A DNA stretch of 64,000 nucleotides from an uncultured Litoreibacter sp. (GTDB taxonomy: Bacteria; Pseudomonadota; Alphaproteobacteria; Rhodobacterales; Rhodobacteraceae). The position numbers and the translations under genes were made by a program. The stretch spans positions 124,001 through 188,000 of the forward strand of contig CANMWQ010000001.1 of assembly GCA_947501685.1 (NCBI GenBank). Reading direction: 5' to 3'. Below the pieces are notes generated by a model that saw only the letters and a list, made by a program, of their open reading frames with translations, was not told where the DNA came from and made no database searches. Every line of letters begins with the position of its first letter. The first letter of the stretch is position 1. Shown one piece after another: positions 39,993-48,048 of the stretch.

Positions 39993-40046
39993 TTTTGGGA
40001 CATTTTGGGGAATGGCCCAAAATATTTTGTCCCATTTTGTCCCAAA
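39993..40046. promoter_or_regulatory. Paired 10-bp repeats upstream of marR
   Basis: ATTTTGGGAC / ATTTTGGGGA (from 39992) are tandem 10-mers and their mirror, ATTTTGTCCC twice (from 40024), lies downstream. TTTGGGACA (39994-40002) and TGTCCCAAA (40038-40046) are exact inverted repeats. All parts are spaced by about ten bases, one DNA turn. The block ends 48 bases before the marR start, as expected for an autoregulatory site. Confidence 0.55.
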
Positions 40047-40094
40047 CAGCGAAAATTGGATGCGTTTGTAACTTTTTTGAAATATGATGCGTGG

Positions 40095-40529
40095 ATGACC
40101 GAACCTGAGCCTTTTGACCTGCGGGATTTCACCCCCTACCTGCTGAACCTCGCCGCCGAGCAATCGAGCCTGACCTTCCAATCTTATTACAAAGACCGCT
40201 ACGGCATGCTGCGCACCGAATGGCGTGTGGTGTTCCATCTGGGCCGCTATGGTCCGATGACCGCCAAGGAGATTTGCAGCCGCGCGCGTCTGCACAAAAC
40301 CAAGGTCAGTCGGGCTGTTAGTGCATTGGAAAAGAACAGGTTTTTGGTAAAATCAGCGCTGGAACAGGATCGCCGTCTGGAGCTGCTCAAGCTCACCAAA
40401 ACCGGGCAATCCGCCTTTGCTGATCTCTATGACGCGGCCCGCCGGTTTGATGCGGAATTGGTGGGGCAATTCACCGAAAACGAGCGCGAAGTGCTGCGCC
40501 GATGTTTGACCCGGATCGCGGGGCTTTAG
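40095..40529 (+). CDS. MarR-family transcriptional regulator
   Basis: 144 residues. The MarR winged helix is clear: RTEWRVVFHLGRYGPMTAKEIC (about 42-63), the recognition helix RARLHKTKVSRAVSALEKNRFL and wing EQDRRLELLKLTKTG. MarR proteins are dimeric repressors of stress, solvent or aromatic-compound genes. ATG 40095 (MTEPEPFDLRDF) is used; the earlier frame at 39987 overlaps the paired repeats, a probable operator. It is convergent with the next gene with one base between their stops. Confidence 0.88.
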   Translation: MTEPEPFDLRDFTPYLLNLAAEQSSLTFQSYYKDRYGMLRTEWRVVFHLGRYGPMTAKEICSRARLHKTKVSRAVSALEKNRFLVKSALEQDRRLELLKLTKTGQSAFADLYDAARRFDAELVGQFTENEREVLRRCLTRIAGL

Positions 40530-40530
40530 C

Positions 40531-41391
40531 CTAGAACCATTGGCCTGGCTCCATCAGCCCATGCTCCATCAACTGGTTCGAATTCCAGTTGAATTTTTCA
40601 GATCCCTTCCACCAGAAATGCGGGATCGCGTATTTGGAACCGGGGTTTGTTATCAAGGCCTTAGCCGTCCTGAACGAGCAGATCGTGGCCGAAATATTGT
40701 GGTGCCACGGGCAAGAATATGTGTTGTATTCCGCGTCGTTAAACGTGTGATCTTCCTGCAGTTTCAGCCCTGAATGGGCCTTGAACATCCCCACCCGGTC
40801 AATGCGCCGCTTGAGCCACGGTACATGCTCCTCGAAACGCCAGCGCAAACCGCCGAAGAAATCCAGCTGTCTTTCCAATGGCTTACCGTCTTGCGAGACC
40901 CGTTGCAGCGCGTAATAGCCCGCGCGGTCAAAATAGGCCTGCTCCCGTGACACCGCATTCGGATGCTGACCCAGATCGTTGGAGTAAAGATCGACAACAT
41001 ATGTCATGATCGTGTCGCGGCGTTCCTCATTGTTGAACTCCGTCAATTCGCGCACGTTTCGGGTCTCGCAGAACGGGAAAAACAGGTATTCCGCATTGTA
41101 GCAATAATGTATCCAAGACGTTGGTTTTGCTTGGATAACCGCGTTCACCATATCGCAAAACGCGCCCTGATCGTGGATGTCGAGCGCCACCAGATGCAAG
41201 CCGTCATCCGCCTTGGGCAACAGCTCCGAATGGCCCGCCACGATCACGTCCGAGAAGCCCGCGTTCAGGCAATGCTGGATCGTGCTGTCGACCTCCGCTT
41301 CATCCTCTAAAAGCACCACCGCAAACGGCCCCTTTGCGGCCAGCGCCTTGGGCGCGGCATCGGCAAAAATGTTCAAGGACGGATAGCGCAT
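40531..41391 (-). CDS. Conserved protein, glycosyltransferase-2-like
   Basis: 286 residues, soluble. The N-terminal half (FAVVLLEDEAEVDSTIQHCL, then GFSDVIVAGH, VALDIHDQGAF) has the strand-helix order of a GT-A fold, and WIHYCYNAEYLFFPFCETR (about 112-130) replaces the DxD acceptor. The C-terminal half has many aromatic residues and ends in LMEPGQWF. Roseobacter homologues are often listed as family 2 glycosyltransferases, but I see no clear DxD motif, so the activity is uncertain. ATG at 41389-41391 is chosen; the frame is open to 41493. Divergent from miaB. Confidence 0.62.
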   Translation of the reverse strand: MRYPSLNIFADAAPKALAAKGPFAVVLLEDEAEVDSTIQHCLNAGFSDVIVAGHSELLPKADDGLHLVALDIHDQGAFCDMVNAVIQAKPTSWIHYCYNAEYLFFPFCETRNVRELTEFNNEERRDTIMTYVVDLYSNDLGQHPNAVSREQAYFDRAGYYALQRVSQDGKPLERQLDFFGGLRWRFEEHVPWLKRRIDRVGMFKAHSGLKLQEDHTFNDAEYNTYSCPWHHNISATICSFRTAKALITNPGSKYAIPHFWWKGSEKFNWNSNQLMEHGLMEPGQWF

Positions 41392-41504
41392 TGCGGGTTT
41401 CACTCGCTTTTTCTTTTCCCGCAGCAAAGGGCATCGCCGCATCAATTGCAAGACTGCCGCACCTCTAGTAAGACGCCCGTTCAACCCCCGCAACAGGTGC
41501 CCCG

Positions 41505-42815
41505 ATGGCTGATTCCAAGAAGCTCTACATCAAGACCTATGGATGTCAGATGAATGTCTATGACAGCGAGCGCATTGCCGAGGCGCTGGCCTCCGACGGG
41601 TATGAGCAAACGCAGGATCAATCCGAGGCGGATATGGTGCTGTTAAACACTTGTCACATAAGGGAAAAAGCGGCTGAGAAGGTCTATTCCGACCTGGGCC
41701 GTCTGAAGCCGTTGCATGACGAAAAACCCGATCTGAAAATCGCTGTCGCGGGCTGTGTGGCGCAGGCTGAGGGGGCGGAGATTATGCGCCGTCAGCCGAT
41801 GGTGGATCTGGTCGTCGGCCCGCAAACCTACCACCGTCTCCCCGCCATGATGGAGCAGGTGCGCAGCGGTCAGCAGGCGCTCGACACGGACTTCCCCGAA
41901 GAAGACAAGTTCGACCACCTGCCCAAACGCGTTCTGCCCGCCCGCAACCCCTCGGCCTTTCTGACCGTGCAGGAAGGCTGCGACAAGTTCTGCGCCTTCT
42001 GCGTTGTGCCCTACACACGCGGGGCCGAGGTGTCGCGCCCGGCGGCGCGTATCTTGAAAGAGGCGGAGGCCCTGACCGAACGCGGCGTACGAGAAATTAC
42101 CCTTTTGGGTCAGAATGTTAACGCCTATCACGGCCACAAGGACGGGCTTGCTGGGTTGATATGGGAGCTGTCTGAAATTGACGCGTTGAAGCGCATTCGC
42201 TTCACCACCTCGCATCCCAATGACATGGATGACGCGTTGATCGAGGCGCATGGCACCTGCGACAAGCTGATGCCCTATCTGCATTTGCCCGTGCAATCGG
42301 GCTCTGATCGTATCCTCAAGGCGATGAACCGCAAGCATACGGCGGACCAATATCGCGCGCTCATTGCCCGCATCCGTGACGCCCGCCCTGATCTGATGTT
42401 CTCAGGCGATTTCATCGTAGGTTTTCCCGGTGAAACAGACGCAGATTTCGAGGCGACGATGCAATTGGTGCGCGATGTGCATTACGGACAGGCCTATTCG
42501 TTCAAATATTCCGCCCGCCCCGGCACCCCTGCAGCTGAAAAGGAAGACGTTCCTGCAGACGTCGCGACAGAGCGTCTGCACCGCCTGCAAGAGCTTCTCA
42601 GCGCTCAGCAATATGCCACTCAAGCGTCCATGGTGGGCCGTGATGTGCATGTCTTGTTTGAGAAAAAAGGCCGTCAGGACGGGCAGTTGATCGGTAAATC
42701 CGACTACCTGCACGCCGTCCATTGCGACGCCCCGGTCGAGATGATTGGGACCGTGCAGCGGGTCTCCATCAGCAAGTCCATGACCAACTCGCTGACCGGG
42801 ATCTTGGCGAAATAG
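41505..42815 (+). CDS. miaB: tRNA-2-methylthio-N6-dimethylallyladenosine synthase MiaB
   Basis: 436 residues. Radical-SAM methylthiotransferase that converts i6A37 to ms2i6A37 in tRNAs. The UPF0004 domain has C14, C50 and C84 ([26 protein letters not shown]), the MiaB-specific QMNVYDSE block. Radical-SAM motif C159-x3-C163-x2-C166 is in [22 protein letters not shown] domain ends the protein (about 370-436). It is a paralogue of RimO at 5002. It heads the phoH-ybeY-corC-lnt group. Confidence 0.96.
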   Translation: MADSKKLYIKTYGCQMNVYDSERIAEALASDGYEQTQDQSEADMVLLNTCHIREKAAEKVYSDLGRLKPLHDEKPDLKIAVAGCVAQAEGAEIMRRQPMVDLVVGPQTYHRLPAMMEQVRSGQQALDTDFPEEDKFDHLPKRVLPARNPSAFLTVQEGCDKFCAFCVVPYTRGAEVSRPAARILKEAEALTERGVREITLLGQNVNAYHGHKDGLAGLIWELSEIDALKRIRFTTSHPNDMDDALIEAHGTCDKLMPYLHLPVQSGSDRILKAMNRKHTADQYRALIARIRDARPDLMFSGDFIVGFPGETDADFEATMQLVRDVHYGQAYSFKYSARPGTPAAEKEDVPADVATERLHRLQELLSAQQYATQASMVGRDVHVLFEKKGRQDGQLIGKSDYLHAVHCDAPVEMIGTVQRVSISKSMTNSLTGILAK

Positions 42816-42931
42816 CGCGTATTATCCGGTTTTTCACCCATATGTGGTGATTTGAGCTTTAGTTCTCTCCTAAATTTGTTACTCTCCCCTAAATGTCGAG
42901 AGTCACGGCGCCGTTATGGCAACCCGTGGTG

Positions 42932-42937
42932 TATAAT
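42932..42937 (+). promoter_or_regulatory. Consensus -10 box before the small exported gene
   Basis: TATAAT at 42932-42937, 31 bases before the GTG start. No good -35 is seen at the standard distance, so activator help may be needed. Upstream, two copies of a CTCTCC-TAAATKTGT motif (about 42865 and 42882) could be binding sites. Confidence 0.4.
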
Positions 42938-42968
42938 AAAAAGACAGAACAGGCGAAGGACACGTGTT

Positions 42969-43286
42969 GTGATCAGCAGATTGCCCAAACCCCTGCAGGC
43001 CATTTTGGGAGGATGCGCTGCCGCTGCTGTGGCACTTGTCGTCTCCACATCCCAGACAGCCGCACAGCAGGAATTCATCATCACCAAGGATGGTTTCACT
43101 CAAGGCAAGATCAAAGAATCCAATGTGAAAAGCCGCCGCGTGATCCGTGCGGAACGCTACACTCCCACAATCTGGGTCGACCCGGATGGCTGTGAGCACT
43201 GGGTTTTTGACGACGGGTTTGAGGGCTACATGACCCCGCATGTCCGCCGCGACGGACGCCCTGTGTGCCACGGCCGCAAAAACTGA
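42969..43286 (+). CDS. Small exported protein with WVDP-GC-HW motif, paralogue 1
   Basis: 105 residues from a GTG start (MISRLPKPLQAILGG...) with GAAGGA ten bases upstream. An N-terminal hydrophobic stretch (about 12-26) ending SQTAAQQ looks like a signal peptide. The C-terminal domain contains WVDPDGCEHWVFDDG, EGYMTPHVRRDG and PVC. The same pattern is in the next gene, so the pair arose by duplication. No known family is recognised. It lies in the miaB-phoH interval, where related genomes would normally show direct neighbours. Confidence 0.75.
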   Translation: MISRLPKPLQAILGGCAAAAVALVVSTSQTAAQQEFIITKDGFTQGKIKESNVKSRRVIRAERYTPTIWVDPDGCEHWVFDDGFEGYMTPHVRRDGRPVCHGRKN

Positions 43287-43310
43287 AGACATGTTGGGGG
43301 ATATAGCGTG

Positions 43311-43604
43311 ATGAAGAAAATGTGTTTTGCAGGGCTGAGCGTTCTGGCGTTGGCTGCCTGCGAGAATAACGGCGGCGACACGACCCGCGACTTCGGCCGA
43401 GGCAGCGGCGATCTGAGCGAGTTGCAGGCTGGCATCTGGGTGGACCCGCGTGGCTGCGACCACTGGATTATTGACGATGGCGTCGAGGGGTATCTCTCGG
43501 CCCGGCTGGACCGCAACGGCAAGCCCGTCTGTTCCGGCATCGCCCCTCCCGGCTACGCGGTGGGCAACTACAAAGGGGGTGCCGATATCGGCGACAATAT
43601 TTAA
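43311..43604 (+). CDS. Small lipoprotein with WVDP-GC-HW motif, paralogue 2
   Basis: 97 residues. The signal MKKMCFAGLSVLALAAC has a lipobox with Cys17, so it is likely a lipoprotein. The C-terminal domain repeats the pattern of the preceding gene: WVDPRGCDHWIIDDG, EGYLSARLDRNG and PVC. The domain is about 40 residues with conserved Cys, His, Trp and Asp that could form a disulfide or bind metal. The GTG at 43308 is also possible. Two paralogues in tandem, one anchored and one soluble or signal-anchored. A strong terminator follows. Confidence 0.8.
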   Translation: MKKMCFAGLSVLALAACENNGGDTTRDFGRGSGDLSELQAGIWVDPRGCDHWIIDDGVEGYLSARLDRNGKPVCSGIAPPGYAVGNYKGGADIGDNI

Positions 43605-43627
43605 CTGTCGCTTTGATGAGCATTCTC

Positions 43628-43659
43628 AAAGGCCGCAGCCCCAAACTGCGGCCTTTTTT
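43628..43659 (+). terminator. Terminator after the lipoprotein gene
   Basis: Stem AAAGGCCGCAG (43628-43638) / CTGCGGCCTTT (from 43646) with a 7-base CCCCAAA loop, followed by T-run. Typical rho-independent terminator. Confidence 0.93.
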
Positions 43660-43760
43660 AATGCAGTGACCGTGTTTTTCCGCCGTGTTTTGCGATTGCA
43701 TGGCTTGCGCCCGCCCATGTGACTTGGCAGCATAAGCACAGCCAACATGTGGAGAACCGA

Positions 43761-44774
43761 TTGACTTTCAGCGCATCGACGCCGCCTCAGGCGGATACCC
43801 CGGACCATGAGCTTGTGCTCGAATATCCTGACAACCGGTTGCTGATTGATCTATGCGGTGAGTTTGACAGCCACCTGACCCAAATTGAATCGATGCTTGG
43901 CGTCCAGATCGTGCGGCGCGGCAACCAGCTTGCCGTCATGGGCGAGGCCCGCGAGGAGGCCGCCCGCGCGCTGAACGCGCTTTACGTGCGGCTGGAGGCG
44001 GGCAAGGAGGTCTCCCCGGCGGAGATCACAGCCGAACTGCGCATGGGCAGCAGCGACGCAGCCACCGGAACGCAGGACGGCGACCAGATCGAGATGTTCA
44101 AAGGCGCCGCGGTCGAGATCAAGACCCGCAAGAAGACCATTGAGCCCCGCACTCAGGCGCAAAAGGACTATGTTTTATCCTTGATGAACAACGAGCTGGG
44201 CTTTGGCATCGGGCCTGCGGGCACTGGCAAAACCTATCTGGCCGTGGCCGTGGGCGTGTCAAAATTCCTCAACGGCGAGGTGGACCGCATTATCCTGTCC
44301 CGCCCGGCGGTGGAGGCGGGCGAAAAGCTTGGCTACCTGCCCGGCGACATGAAGGACAAGGTCGATCCTTACATGCAGCCGCTCTATGACGCGCTGAACG
44401 ACTTTCTTCCGGGCAAGCAAAGCGCAAAGCTGATTGAGGAAAAGCGCATCGAGATCGCGCCTTTGGCCTTCATGCGTGGCCGCACTTTGTCGAATGCCTT
44501 TGTGGTGCTGGACGAGGCGCAGAACGCCACCACGATGCAGATGAAAATGTTTCTGACCCGTCTGGGGCAGGGCTCGCGCATGGTCATCACAGGGGACCGC
44601 AGCCAAGTGGACCTGCCGCGCGGCGTCAAATCCGGGCTGCGCGACGCGGAGGATTTGCTGAAGGGCGTGAACGGCGTGGCCTTCAACTATTTCACCTCGA
44701 AAGACGTGGTGCGCCACCCGCTGGTGGCCCGCATAATTGAAGCATATGAGAAATTTGAGGCCACCCAAAGCTAG
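43761..44774 (+). CDS. PhoH-like ATPase
   Basis: 337 residues. PhoH domain with Walker A GPAGTGKT (about residues 145-152) and Walker B VVLDEAQNAT, plus RGRTLSNAFV and GDRSQVDLPRG, all typical of YbeZ/PhoH2 type. These are ATPases that work with YbeY in 16S rRNA processing and ribosome quality control. Start: TTG at 43761 (LTFSAS...) with GGAGA six bases earlier is likeliest, since upstream in-frame codons (GTG 43719, GTG 43749) lie before the ribosome site. ybeY follows after a small ORF. Confidence 0.88.
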   Translation: MTFSASTPPQADTPDHELVLEYPDNRLLIDLCGEFDSHLTQIESMLGVQIVRRGNQLAVMGEAREEAARALNALYVRLEAGKEVSPAEITAELRMGSSDAATGTQDGDQIEMFKGAAVEIKTRKKTIEPRTQAQKDYVLSLMNNELGFGIGPAGTGKTYLAVAVGVSKFLNGEVDRIILSRPAVEAGEKLGYLPGDMKDKVDPYMQPLYDALNDFLPGKQSAKLIEEKRIEIAPLAFMRGRTLSNAFVVLDEAQNATTMQMKMFLTRLGQGSRMVITGDRSQVDLPRGVKSGLRDAEDLLKGVNGVAFNYFTSKDVVRHPLVARIIEAYEKFEATQS

Positions 44775-44841
44775 GTGCCGAAAATTCGCCGTATTTTGCC
44801 CTTAGCAGCCTGAAATATCTGTTCTTAAGAGGAAATATCGA

Positions 44842-44976
44842 ATGTTTAGTTATGTTGACGCGAACCTCATCCCGCTGCTGATTGGCTCCGCCTTTACCTG
44901 TGGCGTGGTTGTTTTTTACGTCGTGATGATCCGCACCATCCGCCGCCGCCAAGCGCTGGCCGCCGCAAACGGCTAA
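44842..44976 (+). CDS. 44-residue membrane microprotein
   Basis: ATG 44842 to TAA 44974-44976, 44 residues: MFSYVDANLIPLLIGSAFTC then GVVVFYVVMIRTIRRRQALA and AANG. One membrane helix (about 9-29) with a positively charged C-terminal flank. AAGAGGA lies ten bases upstream as a ribosome site. It fills the space between phoH and ybeY. It was not in the list of ORFs of 60 codons or more because it is short. It could be a small membrane protein of the operon; no homologue is known to me. Confidence 0.55.
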   Translation: MFSYVDANLIPLLIGSAFTCGVVVFYVVMIRTIRRRQALAAANG

Positions 44977-45030
44977 GGCCCGTCTGCCACCGGTTGACCC
45001 GCCGCCGCTTTTGCGATCTGTCGCGCAGCT

Positions 45031-45516
45031 ATGGCACAGCTTGAAACCCTTATCGAAGACACGCGCTGGACGCAGGCGGGGCTGGACACACTGGCCCAGC
45101 GCGCCTGCGACGCAGTGCTGAACGCTCTGGATCTCTCGCCCGCATTCGAGATCAGCCTGATGGGCTGCGACGACGCGCGGATTTGCGAGCTGAACGGCTC
45201 GTTTCGCGACAAGCCGACACCAACAAATGTGCTTAGCTGGCCTGTGGAGGAACGTGCCGCCGCGCAGGATGGGGGCACACCTTTACCGCCTGATCCAAGC
45301 GACCCGGAACTGGGCGACATCGCCATCGCTTACGACACCTGCGCCCGCGAGGCGGAGGCGCAGGGCAAGCCGTTTGAGCATCACGTGACCCATTTGATTG
45401 CCCACGGTGTTCTGCATTTGCTGGGCTATGACCATGAGCGTGCGCAAGATGCCGCATTGATGGAAACCCTTGAGACACAGATACTTGCAAATCTGGGTGT
45501 TCCAGACCCATACTGA
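45031..45516 (+). CDS. ybeY: Endoribonuclease YbeY
   Basis: 161 residues. Metal-dependent single-strand endoribonuclease needed for 16S rRNA 3' end maturation and ribosome quality control. The zinc site is H125-G-V-L-H129 ... H135 in AHGVLHLLGYDHE. The Arg-containing motif SFRDKPTPTNVLSWP near 57-71 is the family's second hallmark. Length is typical. It lies downstream of phoH, its usual partner. Confidence 0.95.
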   Translation: MAQLETLIEDTRWTQAGLDTLAQRACDAVLNALDLSPAFEISLMGCDDARICELNGSFRDKPTPTNVLSWPVEERAAAQDGGTPLPPDPSDPELGDIAIAYDTCAREAEAQGKPFEHHVTHLIAHGVLHLLGYDHERAQDAALMETLETQILANLGVPDPY

Positions 45517-45566
45517 CAGCATCGTGGCCCGCGTCAGACCGGGCCGTATTTTTTGGAAAAGGATCC

Positions 45567-46466
45567 ATGGGCCAAGACACCGACGCATCGTCTAGCGCAG
45601 CGCCAAGCGCGCAGGACGACCCAAGCGACGCCGCAACCCGCAGGCCCGGCCTGTTTGAACGGCTCACCGGGGCACTCGCCCCCTCCAAAGTCAAATCAGA
45701 GGTGATCAGCGCCCCGGAAGACATTCCGCGGATTGCAACGCCCGGTCTGGGCGTGATGAATCTCTACTCAAAGCGGGTGGAAGACGTCGCCGTGCCGCGC
45801 TCCGACATCACTGCTGTGCCATCGGATATTGCCCTTGAAGAGCTGATCAAAGTGTTCCGCGACAGCGGCCTGACCCGCCTGCCGGTCTATAAAGAGACAT
45901 TGGACACCCCTATCGGGATGATCCACCTGAAAGATCTGGCGCTGAAACACGGGTTCAACGGCAAGGGGGCCACCCGCGCGAAGTTCAACCTCAAACGGCT
46001 GGTGCGCGAGGTGCTCTTCGTGCCGCCCTCCATGCCCATCGGCGTGCTGTTGCAGAAGATGCAGTCGGGCCGGAAACATATGGCGCTGGTGATTGACGAA
46101 TATGGCGGCGTCGACGGGCTGGTGACCATTGAGGACCTGATCGAACAGGTGATCGGGGAGATTGAGGACGAGCATGACGTGGAAGAGGCCGCCACTTTCC
46201 GGCTGGAAAAGCCCGGCATCTACATTGTGCAATCACGCGCCCCGCTGGAAGAGTTCGAAAAGGAGATCGGCCTGCGCCTCTCTGACGAGGAGATGGACGA
46301 GGAGATCGACTCGCTTGGCGGTCTGGTCTTCTTGCTGACAGGCCGCGTGCCTGCGCGGGGCGAAGTGATCGAACACGCGTCCGGCGCCGAGTTCGAGATT
46401 GTTGACGCCGACCCCCGCCGCATCAAGCGCATCCGCGTGCGGCTGCCCGGCGTCGCGGCTGAATGA
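45567..46466 (+). CDS. Hemolysin/CorC family protein with CBS and transporter-associated domain
   Basis: 299 residues. Two CBS domains (about 65-190: VMNLYSKRVEDVAVPRSDI, then TRLPVYKETLDTPIGMIHLKDLAL, and HMALVIDEYGGVDGLVTIEDLIE) followed by the CorC/HlyC domain (about 215-292, VQSRAPLEEFEKEIGLRLSDEEMDEEIDSLGGLV). CorC is linked to Mg2+/Co2+ efflux. The protein has no membrane segments, as in E. coli CorC. It overlaps lnt by four bases. Confidence 0.92.
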   Translation: MGQDTDASSSAAPSAQDDPSDAATRRPGLFERLTGALAPSKVKSEVISAPEDIPRIATPGLGVMNLYSKRVEDVAVPRSDITAVPSDIALEELIKVFRDSGLTRLPVYKETLDTPIGMIHLKDLALKHGFNGKGATRAKFNLKRLVREVLFVPPSMPIGVLLQKMQSGRKHMALVIDEYGGVDGLVTIEDLIEQVIGEIEDEHDVEEAATFRLEKPGIYIVQSRAPLEEFEKEIGLRLSDEEMDEEIDSLGGLVFLLTGRVPARGEVIEHASGAEFEIVDADPRRIKRIRVRLPGVAAE

Positions 46467-47956
46467 CCCCAAAGCTGCCCGTCGGCCGCGCCGCGACTGC
46501 CATGGCGGCTTTCGTACTGGGTGCGGCTGCGGCATTAGGGCAGGCCCCGTGGAATTTCTGGTGGCTCTCCTTGCCCGCACTTGCCGGGGTGTTTGTGCTG
46601 CTGCGCCAAGCGCAGTCATGGCAGCGCGCCGCATGGGTCGGCTGGACCGCCGGTGCCGGATATTTCGCGCTGGCGCTGTTCTGGATTATCGAGCCCTTTC
46701 TGGTCGATATCCCGCGCCATGGCTGGATGGCCCCGTTTGCGCTGTTCTTTGTCTCTACGGGGTTCGCGCTGTTTTGGGGGCTGGCCTTTGGGCTTGCGCA
46801 TTGGCGCGGCGGAGTGACGCGGCAAGTACCCTTCGCGGTCCTGCTGCTCTGCGCAGCGGAGCTGGTGCGAGGGCTGATCCTGACAGGTTTTCCATGGGCC
46901 ATGATCGGCCATGTCTGGACCGCGCACCCCGCTCTGCAACTCGCCTCCATTGGCGGGGCAGGGCTGTTGACGCTGTTTACCCTTTCGATCTCCGCTTTGC
47001 CCGTGATGACCTCGCGCCCCGCGCTTGGTGTGGCCTTGGCAGTGGGCCTGCTGGCGGGCGGCTGGGGCTACGGCGCGTTTGTGCTGACGCAGCCGGACGC
47101 GCCGGAGACGGGCAAAACCGTGCGGCTGGTGCAGCCAAACGCCGCCCAGCATTTGAAATGGGACCCGGCGCATGCCGGAACATTTTTCGAGCGCCACCTG
47201 GCCATGACCCGCGAACCCTCGGACCAACGGATCGACCTGATCATCTGGCCTGAAACTGCGCTGGCGACCCGTCTGGACCGCGCGGAGTTTGCCATTCAGG
47301 CTATCGCCGACGCCGCGCAAGGCGTGCCGGTGGTCTTCGGCGGCAATGACGTGGTCGATGGGACCTATCGCAACACGCTGGTCAGCCTCAACGCCCAAGG
47401 CCAACGTGCCGACAGCTATTACAAGCACCACCTCGTGCCTTTTGGCGAATACGTCCCGCTGGGCGACCTGCTGGCGCGGTTTGGGATCAACGGTCTGGCG
47501 GCCCGTGACGGGGCAGGCTACGGCACCGGGCCGGGCCCACGACTGATCGAGATTGACGGGATTGGCCGCGCCCTGCCGCTGATATGCTATGAGCTGATCT
47601 TCCCGCGCCATTTGCAAACCGCCGAGCGGCCGGATTTTATTCTGCAAATCACCAATGACGCGTGGTTTGGCAATATTTCGGGCCCGTATCAGCATCTCGC
47701 CCAAGCCAAGCTGCGCGCGGTGGAGCAAGGCTTGGGGCTGGTGCGCGCCGCCAATACCGGGATCACGGCAGCGATTGACGCGCGCGGTCGCGTGCTGCGT
47801 GAAACACCGCTCAACGAGGCGGGCTATCTGGACGTGGCCCTGCCGGGCGCCCGCCCGCCAACACTCTATTCGAAGGTGCAGGATTGGGGCATCGCCGCCA
47901 TTTTGCTGGCGTTGCTGATTGTGGCGAGTGTCGTCCCGCCAAGATTGCGCGATTGA
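46463..47956 (+). CDS. lnt: Apolipoprotein N-acyltransferase
   Basis: 497 residues. Transfers the third acyl chain to the lipid-modified Cys of lipoproteins in the inner membrane. The N-terminal half has six to seven membrane helices; the C-terminal nitrilase-like domain carries the triad E264 (IWPETAL), K321 (YKHHLVPFGEY) and C375 (CYELIFPR). All three are present. The start overlaps corC by four bases. The lipoprotein genes of this window (M48 protease, 43311) would be its substrates. Confidence 0.94.
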   Translation: MTPKLPVGRAATAMAAFVLGAAAALGQAPWNFWWLSLPALAGVFVLLRQAQSWQRAAWVGWTAGAGYFALALFWIIEPFLVDIPRHGWMAPFALFFVSTGFALFWGLAFGLAHWRGGVTRQVPFAVLLLCAAELVRGLILTGFPWAMIGHVWTAHPALQLASIGGAGLLTLFTLSISALPVMTSRPALGVALAVGLLAGGWGYGAFVLTQPDAPETGKTVRLVQPNAAQHLKWDPAHAGTFFERHLAMTREPSDQRIDLIIWPETALATRLDRAEFAIQAIADAAQGVPVVFGGNDVVDGTYRNTLVSLNAQGQRADSYYKHHLVPFGEYVPLGDLLARFGINGLAARDGAGYGTGPGPRLIEIDGIGRALPLICYELIFPRHLQTAERPDFILQITNDAWFGNISGPYQHLAQAKLRAVEQGLGLVRAANTGITAAIDARGRVLRETPLNEAGYLDVALPGARPPTLYSKVQDWGIAAILLALLIVASVVPPRLRD

Positions 47957-47993
47957 CCTGACCGCCTAGGGCCATTAGGCCCTGACAAATAAA

Positions 47994-48045
47994 ATTTGCC
48001 ACAACGGCTTCCTGACGTGGCAAAGCAGCAAACACCGGAGCGCTT
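47994..48045 (+). promoter_or_regulatory. SAM/SAH-type riboswitch upstream of metK
   Basis: P1 helix TTGCCAC (47996-48002) / GTGGCAA (48017-48023). The loop holds ACGGCTTCCTGAC, the conserved core of the class. GCTTCC (48007-48012) can pair with GGAGC (48037-48041), which includes the Shine-Dalgarno GGAG eight bases before the metK start, so ligand binding would mask translation start. Compact RNAs of this kind were described upstream of metK in Rhodobacterales. A hairpin AGGGCC/GGCCCT at 47968-47983 lies just before and may be the lnt end. Confidence 0.85.
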
Positions 48046-48048
48046 TTC

